49,066 nucleotides of DNA, taken from contig WQVY01000009.1 in NCBI GenBank assembly GCA_009785605.1, forward strand, positions 1 to 49,066, given 5' to 3'. Within the stretch, counting starts at the first letter, position 1. Every line of letters begins with the position of its first letter. A program made the translations under genes and the position numbers. A model generated the notes under the pieces. It made no database searches. It had not been told where the DNA came from and worked only from the letters and a program-made list of their open reading frames with translations. This DNA comes from Defluviitaleaceae bacterium. GTDB taxonomy: Bacteria; Bacillota; Clostridia; Lachnospirales; WQUN01. Positions 42,398 to 49,066 of this stretch are shown in pieces.

Positions 42398-43990
42398 ATG
42401 AATGTAAACATGGTTGTCGAAGAGTACGCAGGCAAGGTGTTTGGGTTTTGTCTGCGAAAATGTGGTTCCCCTGCCGAAGCAGAAGATTTGGCGCAGGATA
42501 TTTTGTTATGCGTTTTATCCGCGCTGCGCGAGAGGAATCCGGATAACCTCGCCGCGTATATATGGCGCATTGCGCGCAACCGTTATGCTAGATGGGCAAA
42601 GCAAAAAAGCGGGCGAAGGGATATACATGTCGAGTCAGACGTCTTTGAAGCCTCCGGCATAATAGATGACACCACACCCTTCGATGATGCTTTTATCCGT
42701 AGCGAGGATGTGCATATATTATGCCGCGAGCTTGCTTTCATCGCAGAGGACTACCGGCAAATTATCGTCGCGCATTACATCAACAACCAAAGCACACAAA
42801 CCATCGCCAACAACCTTAACGTGCCAAGAGGTACCGTGCTGTGGCGGCTTAGCCGAGCGCGGCAAAAATTGAAGGAGGGCATGGAGATGTCACGTACTTT
42901 TGGAACAAAGAATTATAACCCAGAAGAAGTTTATTTTTCATCGTCTGGCAACCAGAACCACGGTTTGCCGCATAGTGCAGTGCAGCGTATGTTGCCAAAA
43001 AATATTTTATTGCAAGCAAATAATAACCCGTCAACCATCGAGGAACTGGCGGTAGAGGTTGGTATTGCCGTACCGTATATGCACGAAGAAGTTGAAATGC
43101 TTGTAGATGTACAATTATTAAAACAGGTCGGGGACAAATATGTCACCAATTTTTTTATTACCGACAAAGATTGTGACCAAGATGTGCAGAAGGCGCAGGA
43201 GGTTGACATGGTACGTCGCGCTGCGCTAATTGGGGAGATTGCGACCGCCTTTGTAGCGGCCACACCCATTGACATCGCGCCGCCGCACATGCCGCGGGAA
43301 GAAGTATTGTGGACGGTCGCGTTGATGCTGACCGATTACAGCATGTGTTTTGCAGACGGCTTTACAACTGATTTCCCGGTTAAGCATAAACACGAACATG
43401 ACACATGGGGGTTTATAGGGTTTGAAAGCGGCGCAAAGTTAAACCACTACCCAGATTTTAACCACTGCGGCAACGGGGGTGAAAACAATGCCTGTATTAC
43501 CGAATATGGCGGACTTTCTTCTGTAAAACTGGCGAGTCAATCCTGTTTGCCTCACAATTATATGCTGGTTGGGTTGCTGGGCGAAATATTGCGGCAAAAG
43601 CGCAGCATTTCCGGCTTGTCTGATGTAGAGCGCAACCTATGGCAAACAATTATTGAACTTGGCATTGCAAAGGAAGTAAATGACCGCTGTATATTAAACA
43701 CGGTTACGTTTACTTACACAGGGCAGGAGCGCGGGTTGATGCAGGGCTGGTGGAAGGCTCACTCTGCATGGGCAGCACTAATGCAACTAATGCAAAAGGC
43801 ATATGACGACACCAAGGCAATCCTACGGCGATATGCAAACCCAATTTTAGAAGAACAAATAAATTACTGTACAACAATGTTGTTGCATGGTACACGCGGG
43901 ATGGCCATACAGGGGCTACTTGATAGCAGTGTATTAAAGCCAATAATCAATTTGGATACAAGCACGGCAGGCGTATATATCGAGTATTAG
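42398..43990 (+). CDS. Sigma-70 family factor with long C-terminal extension
   Basis: A 530-residue protein. Region 2 is at about residues 5-75 (GSPAEAEDLAQDILLCVL, LAAYIWRIARNRYARWAKQK) and region 4 at about 120-165 (YRQIIVAHYINNQSTQTIANNLNVPRGTVLWRLSRARQ), as in ECF sigma factors. A 360-residue extension follows. It begins YNPEEVYF, contains a winged-helix-like piece (NNPSTIEELAVEVGIAVPYMHEEVE) and a His/Asn/Cys-rich segment, and may be a ligand sensor. No anti-sigma gene is adjacent. A broken paralogue lies 3.5 kb upstream. Both have CACTATATAA a short way upstream. Confidence 0.82.
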   Translation: MNVNMVVEEYAGKVFGFCLRKCGSPAEAEDLAQDILLCVLSALRERNPDNLAAYIWRIARNRYARWAKQKSGRRDIHVESDVFEASGIIDDTTPFDDAFIRSEDVHILCRELAFIAEDYRQIIVAHYINNQSTQTIANNLNVPRGTVLWRLSRARQKLKEGMEMSRTFGTKNYNPEEVYFSSSGNQNHGLPHSAVQRMLPKNILLQANNNPSTIEELAVEVGIAVPYMHEEVEMLVDVQLLKQVGDKYVTNFFITDKDCDQDVQKAQEVDMVRRAALIGEIATAFVAATPIDIAPPHMPREEVLWTVALMLTDYSMCFADGFTTDFPVKHKHEHDTWGFIGFESGAKLNHYPDFNHCGNGGENNACITEYGGLSSVKLASQSCLPHNYMLVGLLGEILRQKRSISGLSDVERNLWQTIIELGIAKEVNDRCILNTVTFTYTGQERGLMQGWWKAHSAWAALMQLMQKAYDDTKAILRRYANPILEEQINYCTTMLLHGTRGMAIQGLLDSSVLKPIINLDTSTAGVYIEY

Positions 43991-43992
43991 AT

Positions 43993-44022
43993 AAGAAGCG
44001 TTGGTGTTGAATGCAGCTTCTT
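43993..44022 (+). other. Hairpin containing an inverted copy of the dispersed repeat
   Basis: AAGAAGC and GCTTCTT pair around 16 nt. The right half, GTTGAATGCAGCTTCT, is the reverse complement (one mismatch) of the repeat at 16831 and 48948. There is no T-run, so termination of the sigma gene is uncertain. Confidence 0.4.
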
Positions 44023-44093
44023 AATTGACAATGCACTTATTCTGTGCCAAAATCACATAAGTACCACAAAATACAAAGAAAGGCGGTGCAAAC

Positions 44094-44312
44094 ATGACCA
44101 ATCTTTTCCCAAGGGTTAGTATATCTCCCAATTTTGGTAGCGATACTGTGCGCAAGTACAGCTTCAAAGCAATTTTAGTACGGGATAATTCTGCCCTTTT
44201 GGCAAGAGCGAATCACAATCTCGCAATGACTTTTGCCAGCACAAGGGGGCAGTCTGCCCTTTTTCAGGAAAAGATTGTTTTGAATGCCTGTCACCTTTCT
44301 TCGAGTAGATAG
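44094..44312 (+). CDS. Leader peptide ORF upstream of the ABC-F gene
   Basis: A 72-codon reading frame that begins MTNLFPRVSISPNFGS and has AAAGAAAGGCGG upstream, so it is probably translated. Its end contains AAGGGGGCA with TGCCCTTTT, a hairpin inside the frame. A strong terminator follows 30 bp downstream of its stop. This is the arrangement of ribosome-mediated attenuation: drug-stalled ribosomes on the leader change RNA pairing and let transcription reach the ABC-F gene. The peptide itself need not have a function. Confidence 0.55.
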   Translation: MTNLFPRVSISPNFGSDTVRKYSFKAILVRDNSALLARANHNLAMTFASTRGQSALFQEKIVLNACHLSSSR

Positions 44313-44342
44313 CGGCGTATACCGCTCCTTTGCCGTTGATTA

Positions 44343-44379
44343 CCCTGTGCAGACAAAACAGTCTGCACAGGGTTTTTTT
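44343..44379 (+). terminator. Strong terminator/attenuator before the ABC-F gene
   Basis: CCCTGTGCAGAC and GTCTGCACAGGG are perfectly complementary (12 bp) with loop AAAACA and a TTTTTTT tail. It lies between the leader ORF and the ABC-F gene. Confidence 0.9.
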
Positions 44380-44388
44380 ATGCCTGTA

Positions 44389-44443
44389 GGAAATTGCATG
44401 CAATTTCCACTTGCATCCTCATCAAAAGCGGCGTAGCCGCTTT
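44389..44443 (+). other. Two further palindromes before the ABC-F gene
   Basis: GGAAATTGCATGCAATTTCC (44389-44408) is a perfect 20-nt palindrome. AAAGCGGC and GCCGCTTT (44425-44443) form another hairpin, followed by ATTATT. With the attenuator they make three tandem structures in the leader. Confidence 0.55.
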
Positions 44444-44480
44444 ATTATTGCAATATGAAGTCAATATAAGGGAGATTATT

Positions 44481-46358
44481 ATGATTGATATTTCGGTACA
44501 CGAACTAAACAAATATTACGGCTCCAACCATGTGATAAAAGGCATCACATTTGAAATATACAGTGGCGAAAAAGTTGGGCTGTTGGGGAGAAACGGCTCA
44601 GGCAAGACCACATTGTTTAAGATTATTTCCAAAGACGAACCCTACGAAAGCGGGAAACTTGTAACTGCGTCTGGCAAGTCGGTAGAAGTACTTTCGCAAA
44701 TCCCGGTTTTTGCAGATGGGGATACCGTAGAAGATATTTTGCGTTCGCCATTCACACAAGTCATGGAAGTTTACGAGGCCATGAAGACATTAGAAGACAG
44801 TTGGTCACATGGTACCGGCAGTGCTAATGACACAGATATTGCGCGATACGGGAAGCTCATGCAGCAATATGAGCTGCAGGGCGGCTATGAGATTGACGTC
44901 AAAATCGAAAAAATATGCAACGGCATGAACATCACAAGCAAATTAAGGAAGGGCTTGTTTAAAGTACTAAGCGGCGGGGAAAGGACGCGCGTAAACCTAG
45001 CCCGCATCCTGCTGCGTGACTGCGACATACTTTTACTTGACGAGCCTACAAACCACCTGGATTTAGCATCCCTTAGCTGGCTAGAGCATTTTTTGCAAGA
45101 ATTTAGCGGGACTGCGGTAATTATTTCGCATGACAGGGTATTCCTAGACAATGTTGTGTCCCGCATTATAGAAATCCAAGATGGCAAGTTAAACTTCTAT
45201 ACAGGCAATTATACTTTTTATGTACAAGAGCGCCTTCAGCGCTATCTTACCCAAGCCGAGCAATACAAACAGCAACAGCGCAAGATTAACCAGCTAGAGG
45301 TAGCCATAAAGCGGCAGCGGGTATGGGCACAGATAAACCCCTCCAACACAGGCTTAGCCAAGCGCGCAATAGCAATGGAAAAACGCATAGAACAAATGGA
45401 CAAAGTAGAAAAGCCAACCCAGTCAAAAAAGTTAGCAGAGGACTTTAACACCGGCGGCTACTTGGCAAAAGAGGTCGTGTCGTTCGAAAATGTATGCAAA
45501 AGCTATGGGGCCAAGCACCTGCTTAACAATATAAACCTTTCTGTTACCAGAAACGACCGCATTGCACTTATAGGCGAAAATGGCTGCGGCAAGACCACAC
45601 TGGTCAAGCTGATAACCGGCGCTGTAGCCAGTGACAGCGGCTGCGTAAAAATAAGCAGCAATGCAAAAATTGCATACTTGCCACAGATAGTCATGTTTGA
45701 TAACGAGGCCCACACAGTGCTCGAAACCATGCGCTATGCCTTCGATATACCAGAAGAAAAAGCCCGCAGTATTCTTGCAAATTTCCGGTTCAATGCACCT
45801 GATGTGATTAAAAAAGTATGCAACCTTTCTGGTGGCGAAAAAAGCCGTCTTAAACTTTGTATGCTTATGCAGGACAAAGTCAACTTTCTTATACTCGACG
45901 AGCCTACCAACCACCTGGATATAGAGTCAAGAGAATGGATCGAAGATGCCGTAGCCGATTGGGACGGTACAATCCTTTTTATATCCCATGACAGGTATTT
46001 TCTTAACAAATTTGCATCAAGGATATGGGAGATGAAAGATGGAAATATAACAGACTATCACGGTAATTTTGACGATTTCCTGCAAGCCACAGCAAATAAA
46101 AATCCCCCCAAAACAACCACACCCCCCACAGATAGCAAAAAGAAAAAACCTGCCAACAAAAGCAAAGAACCGCCAGCGCCTCATATGCCAGTTGAAACAC
46201 AAATATATGAGACAGAGATTAAACTGGAAAAAGTAAATGTGGCAATCGAGTCAGAAACACAAACAGACTATGTAAAGCTTGACATGCTATATCAAGAAAA
46301 ACATCTGCTAGAGGAGCAGCTTAACGCTCTGTATAGCCAGTGGGCTAACGAAAGCTAA
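44481..46358 (+). CDS. ABC-F family ATPase (ribosomal protection type)
   Basis: A 625-residue soluble protein with two ABC domains and no membrane segment. Domain 1 has LLGRNGSGKTT, LSGGERTRVNLARI and LLLDEPTNHLD; domain 2 has LIGENGCGKTT, LSGGEKSRLKLCM and LILDEPTNHLD. An inter-domain helical linker at about residues 240-325 carries the region that reaches the ribosomal exit site. A C-terminal Lys/Pro-rich and coiled tail follows. Antibiotic-resistance members protect ribosomes from lincosamides, pleuromutilins or streptogramins. The attenuator leader supports a resistance role, but the spectrum is unknown. The ATG at 44481 follows AAGGGAG. Confidence 0.9.
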   Translation: MIDISVHELNKYYGSNHVIKGITFEIYSGEKVGLLGRNGSGKTTLFKIISKDEPYESGKLVTASGKSVEVLSQIPVFADGDTVEDILRSPFTQVMEVYEAMKTLEDSWSHGTGSANDTDIARYGKLMQQYELQGGYEIDVKIEKICNGMNITSKLRKGLFKVLSGGERTRVNLARILLRDCDILLLDEPTNHLDLASLSWLEHFLQEFSGTAVIISHDRVFLDNVVSRIIEIQDGKLNFYTGNYTFYVQERLQRYLTQAEQYKQQQRKINQLEVAIKRQRVWAQINPSNTGLAKRAIAMEKRIEQMDKVEKPTQSKKLAEDFNTGGYLAKEVVSFENVCKSYGAKHLLNNINLSVTRNDRIALIGENGCGKTTLVKLITGAVASDSGCVKISSNAKIAYLPQIVMFDNEAHTVLETMRYAFDIPEEKARSILANFRFNAPDVIKKVCNLSGGEKSRLKLCMLMQDKVNFLILDEPTNHLDIESREWIEDAVADWDGTILFISHDRYFLNKFASRIWEMKDGNITDYHGNFDDFLQATANKNPPKTTTPPTDSKKKKPANKSKEPPAPHMPVETQIYETEIKLEKVNVAIESETQTDYVKLDMLYQEKHLLEEQLNALYSQWANES

Positions 46359-46384
46359 GTACCCGCTTATGAAAGGAGGTTAAT

Positions 46385-47152
46385 ATGCAAAAATATATTA
46401 TTACCGCCAGTACCGCCATGCGTAGTAAGACCAATGGCGGGGTTGTATACATGTTTCCTGTGATAATTATGAAAATTGTCTATCTCGTGCCGCTGATGTT
46501 TATATGGCGGACTATAACGGCAAGCGGTGCCGCAATAGAAATGTCTCTGTCACAGCTACTAACCTACACCTATGTAAACGCGCTGCTTGCGGATATGTTA
46601 ATTATCCAAACATACATGACCGGTTGGGATTTTGACAGCAAAAGCACAGCCATGTTTACACGGCCCATGTCTGTTTATGGGCAGGTAATATCACGCACGG
46701 TTGGGGAGTGGGGGCCTACATTGCTGTTGTTTTCGCTACCCATGGCTGTTATCGCACCTTTTTTGGGGATACAAATTATACCGTATACTCTTTGGTTTAT
46801 ACCTTCATTGATACTATGTATTTCGCTGGGCTTTGCGCTTGAGTTTGTGTTTTTTTGCATAACCTTGCGGCTTAGAAATGTTTCATGGCTGATGCATGTT
46901 ATTCGCGCGGCTATTATTTCGTTTTTTTCTGGCACGGTTATCCCGTTTAGGATACTCCCTTTTGGGCTTGATAGGTGGATGGCATATCAGCCTTTTGGCA
47001 GCTTGGGCGGTGCGCCTTTAGCGTTATATGTTGGTGTTAATCAGCCAGTACGGGTTATTACGGCCCAGGTTGTATGGAATGTGGTTTTTTGGTTAATAGC
47101 GATATGTTGGTTTAAGCAGTCACGGGAACGGATGGTGAGTTTTGGTGGGTAA
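46385..47152 (+). CDS. ABC-2-type transporter permease
   Basis: A 255-residue integral membrane protein with six hydrophobic segments and the ABC2_membrane_6-like order (YVNALLADMLIIQTYMTGWD; LRNVSWLMHVIRAAIISFFSGTVIPF). It has the first position in a three-gene exporter operon with the next permease and the ATPase. AAAGGAGG precedes the ATG. The substrate is unknown. Confidence 0.88.
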   Translation: MQKYIITASTAMRSKTNGGVVYMFPVIIMKIVYLVPLMFIWRTITASGAAIEMSLSQLLTYTYVNALLADMLIIQTYMTGWDFDSKSTAMFTRPMSVYGQVISRTVGEWGPTLLLFSLPMAVIAPFLGIQIIPYTLWFIPSLILCISLGFALEFVFFCITLRLRNVSWLMHVIRAAIISFFSGTVIPFRILPFGLDRWMAYQPFGSLGGAPLALYVGVNQPVRVITAQVVWNVVFWLIAICWFKQSRERMVSFGG

Positions 47153-47984
47153 AATCACGTTTAAGCGTTATATGCAGCTTGTTGGCATATATGCAAAGAT
47201 GGACTTTGCAACAGTGCTGCGCGATACAAAGTTTATGATGTTTTGCATTGTTTCGGACTTGTTTGGGAATATATCGTCTGTTTCGGGGATATTTTTGCTT
47301 GCGTGGAGGTTTGACGGGATTGGCGGGCTAGACAGGTATGAGGTCCTGTTTATGTTGGCATATGGCAATATTGTTATGGGTGTCATGAACATGATGGGCG
47401 GGTGCAATGCACTGTTTCCAAGCCGGATTATAGGCCGCGGACAGTGGGAGCATATGTTTATAATGCCCCTTCCGTACGGCGTACAAATGACTATTGGGGT
47501 GTACCCATTTACAACCTCTAGCAAGCTTGTTACTGGGATAGCGCTAATGTGGTTTGCGGTTGCTAATATCAACATGGCTCTACCTTGGTGGTGGGTTTTT
47601 GCGCTTATTATCAATGTAATTATAAGCATGGTTATTGTTGCAGCACTTTCGTATTTGGTCTCTAGTTTGACCTTTTATGCCCCGGTGCAGTGCGAGGAAA
47701 TATCAAGCACGGTTGTTTATAGTGCAGAGTATACATCCACATTTCCTCTTTCAGGTATGCCGCTTTATATAAGGATGCCACTACTGTCTATCTTCCCAGC
47801 GGGGCTGCTGGCGTGGCTTCCTACGCTTATCATACTTGGCAAGACCCCAATACTTACAAATTTATATCCTATCATGTTTGCGGTGTTGGTCTCATTTGCC
47901 GCTACTTATTTCTTCAAGAAGGGATTTGAATACTATGTCAAAAAAGGAATCAACAGATATGTCGCGGGCGGGCACCGCAGTTAG
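47145..47984 (+). CDS. Second ABC-2-type transporter permease
   Basis: A 279-residue membrane protein with six hydrophobic segments, of a different family branch from the first permease (FLLAWRFDGIGGLDRYEVLFML; IISMVIVAALSYLVSSLTFY). The probable start is the GTG at 47145, overlapping the preceding stop; a TTG at 47142 is also possible. Together the two permeases form a heterodimeric channel. Confidence 0.85.
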   Translation: MGKITFKRYMQLVGIYAKMDFATVLRDTKFMMFCIVSDLFGNISSVSGIFLLAWRFDGIGGLDRYEVLFMLAYGNIVMGVMNMMGGCNALFPSRIIGRGQWEHMFIMPLPYGVQMTIGVYPFTTSSKLVTGIALMWFAVANINMALPWWWVFALIINVIISMVIVAALSYLVSSLTFYAPVQCEEISSTVVYSAEYTSTFPLSGMPLYIRMPLLSIFPAGLLAWLPTLIILGKTPILTNLYPIMFAVLVSFAATYFFKKGFEYYVKKGINRYVAGGHRS

Positions 47985-48948
47985 TGTAAAAAACATCACA
48001 AAGGTTTTTGCCCAGTGGCAGCGCGAAAATGACGTAAAAGGGCTCATCAAAAACCTGCTTAAACCCCAAAAAAAGATTATTTCTGCGTTAGACGATGTAT
48101 CATTTTCTGTCAAACGTGGGGAATTTGTGGCATATGCCGGGCCCAACGGTGCTGGTAAAAGTACAACCATGAAACTACTAGCAGGGATGTTGCAGCCTAC
48201 AAAAGGCAGCATAAGCGTACTAGGCATGTCACCGGACAAGGAAAGGATCAAAATCATGAGCCGGCTTGGGGTATTGTTTGGCAACCGGACAGAATTGTGG
48301 TGGGACCACCCCGTATCACAAAGCTTCGAATGGAAAAAAGTTGTATGGGATATCCCTGGTGATGTATATGAGCGTAATATAAAAATGCTTATCGAGCTCT
48401 TGGGTATAGACGACTTGCTTAAGACATTCGCAAGAGAGTTGTCGCTAGGCCAGCGCATGAGGGCAGACCTTGCAATGATGCTCTTGCACTCGCCGGAGCT
48501 TATATTGCTAGACGAGCCAACCCTTGGGCTTGACGTAGTAGCAAAACGGCAAATGATTGACTTTCTTAAAAAGATAAACCGTGAAAATAATGTGACAATT
48601 ATAGTCACCAGCCACGACATGGACGATTTAGAAGAAATGGCCCAAAGGATACTCATGATAACAGGCGGTAAAATTGCATATGATGGCAGCTTTGACGGCC
48701 TTCGTGATATTACCGGTAATTTGACACGGCTAACAGTAACAATGGATGGCGCAGCCGCCCCCAGGCTTGACTGTGGGAGGCTTGTAAGTCATGCAAGCGG
48801 CGTATATGAGTTTGAAGTTGATGTTGCCAAAACGCCCATTAAACAGTTACTAAAACAGCTTTCGGAGGCAGATGGTATCAAAGATGTAGAAATCAACAAA
48901 GCACCTATAGAGCAAGTTATCGCCGGGTTGTATACCGTCTGGAAATAA
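47935..48948 (+). CDS. ABC transporter ATPase (ABC-2 exporter)
   Basis: A 337-residue ATPase. Walker A is AGPNGAGKSTT at about residue 63, the signature is LSLGQRMRADLAM, Walker B is LILLDEPTLGLD and the switch His is in VTSHDMDDLEE. A C-terminal domain of about 80 residues follows. The layout (N-terminal VKNITKVFAQWQRENDVKG, long C-terminus) is of the uncharacterised export type that pairs with two ABC-2 permeases. It starts within the end of the second permease gene (ATG at 47935, or 47959), so all three are coupled. Confidence 0.9.
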   Translation: MSKKESTDMSRAGTAVSVKNITKVFAQWQRENDVKGLIKNLLKPQKKIISALDDVSFSVKRGEFVAYAGPNGAGKSTTMKLLAGMLQPTKGSISVLGMSPDKERIKIMSRLGVLFGNRTELWWDHPVSQSFEWKKVVWDIPGDVYERNIKMLIELLGIDDLLKTFARELSLGQRMRADLAMMLLHSPELILLDEPTLGLDVVAKRQMIDFLKKINRENNVTIIVTSHDMDDLEEMAQRILMITGGKIAYDGSFDGLRDITGNLTRLTVTMDGAAAPRLDCGRLVSHASGVYEFEVDVAKTPIKQLLKQLSEADGIKDVEINKAPIEQVIAGLYTVWK

Positions 48949-49066
48949 GAAGCTGTATTCAACCCCGCCAACGGCGCCTTTTCGGTCAGATTTTCACCAC
49001 TTTTCGTTGGCCCCTCCTTGCTTGCCTTAATGGCAAGCCGCGTCAGAGCCGCCTCAATTGGCAAAA
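48948..49066. repeat. Dispersed repeat copy and window end
   Basis: Bases 48948-48966 are identical to 16831-16849. The remaining 100 bases to the window edge have short GC-rich palindromic pieces (GCCAACGGCG, TTGCTTGCCTTAATGGCAAG) but no convincing gene. Confidence 0.4.

Noticed and set aside
47836-47934. Longer N-terminus for the ABC ATPase
   Set aside because: The extra codons lie wholly in the preceding permease gene and do not resemble an ATPase; the ATG at 47935 is adequate.

Overview
The window looks like chromosome from a low-to-moderate-GC Bacillota, most likely a Clostridia-class anaerobe. The reasons are the DnaD-type and DnaI/DnaC-type primosome genes side by side, a LytTR/DUF3021 pair, an SLH-anchored surface protein, HelD, strong GGAGG ribosome binding sites throughout, and many rho-independent terminators. 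I cannot name a genus from the sequence alone.

Layout. 0-2.3 kb: radC and a two-domain polyphosphate kinase 2 on the minus strand. 2.3-2.9 kb: a small plus-strand Gly/Arg-rich protein with a GC-rich structured leader. 2.9-9.8 kb: a minus-strand run of small accessory genes, namely two MerR-type regulators with effector-binding domains, a methyltransferase, several conserved proteins of unknown function, an HTH protein and a putative zinc peptidase. Both MerR genes have a promoter with the 19-bp spacer typical of MerR control. 9.9-20.6 kb: a minus-strand cluster with four Hsp70/DnaK-like proteins, a 620-residue protein ending in a GrpE-like domain, a histidine phosphatase and an MNT/HEPN toxin-antitoxin-type pair. 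One Hsp70 is fused to a von Willebrand A domain and another has lost its nucleotide-binding motifs. This is the most unusual system here. 20.7-25.6 kb: two secreted proteins (SLH plus tandem CAP domains; Ig plus InlB-type repeats) flanking a low-molecular-weight phosphatase. 25.8-29 kb: an EamA transporter, LytTR/DUF3021 and an MFS transporter. 29.1-31.4 kb: lysC-asd. 31.4-34.3 kb: DnaD-like, DnaI-like and PilN-like genes. 34.2-37 kb: uridine kinase and HelD.

37.2-37.5 kb holds tRNA-Arg(ACG) and tRNA-Ser(TGA). After the tRNAs comes an AT-richer accessory stretch (37.6-44 kb). It has a decayed MntA-HepT module, a broken sigma-factor gene, a nitrilase-family gene coupled to a TmrB-like P-loop gene, an AraC/GyrI regulator and an intact paralogue of the broken sigma gene. 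44-46.4 kb is an ABC-F ribosome-protection-type gene behind a leader peptide and strong terminator. 46.4-49 kb is a three-gene ABC-2-type exporter.

Outside the genes, a family of about 90-bp nested palindromes occurs in three full copies (14.4, 23.0 and 25.7 kb) and at least two partial ones (30.35 and 37.07 kb). Their arms show compensating base changes. Three exact DnaA-box sequences sit inside the DnaD-like gene. A TGCTATACT extended -10 motif precedes several transcription units. All functional assignments rest on recognising motifs by eye; no database search was run.
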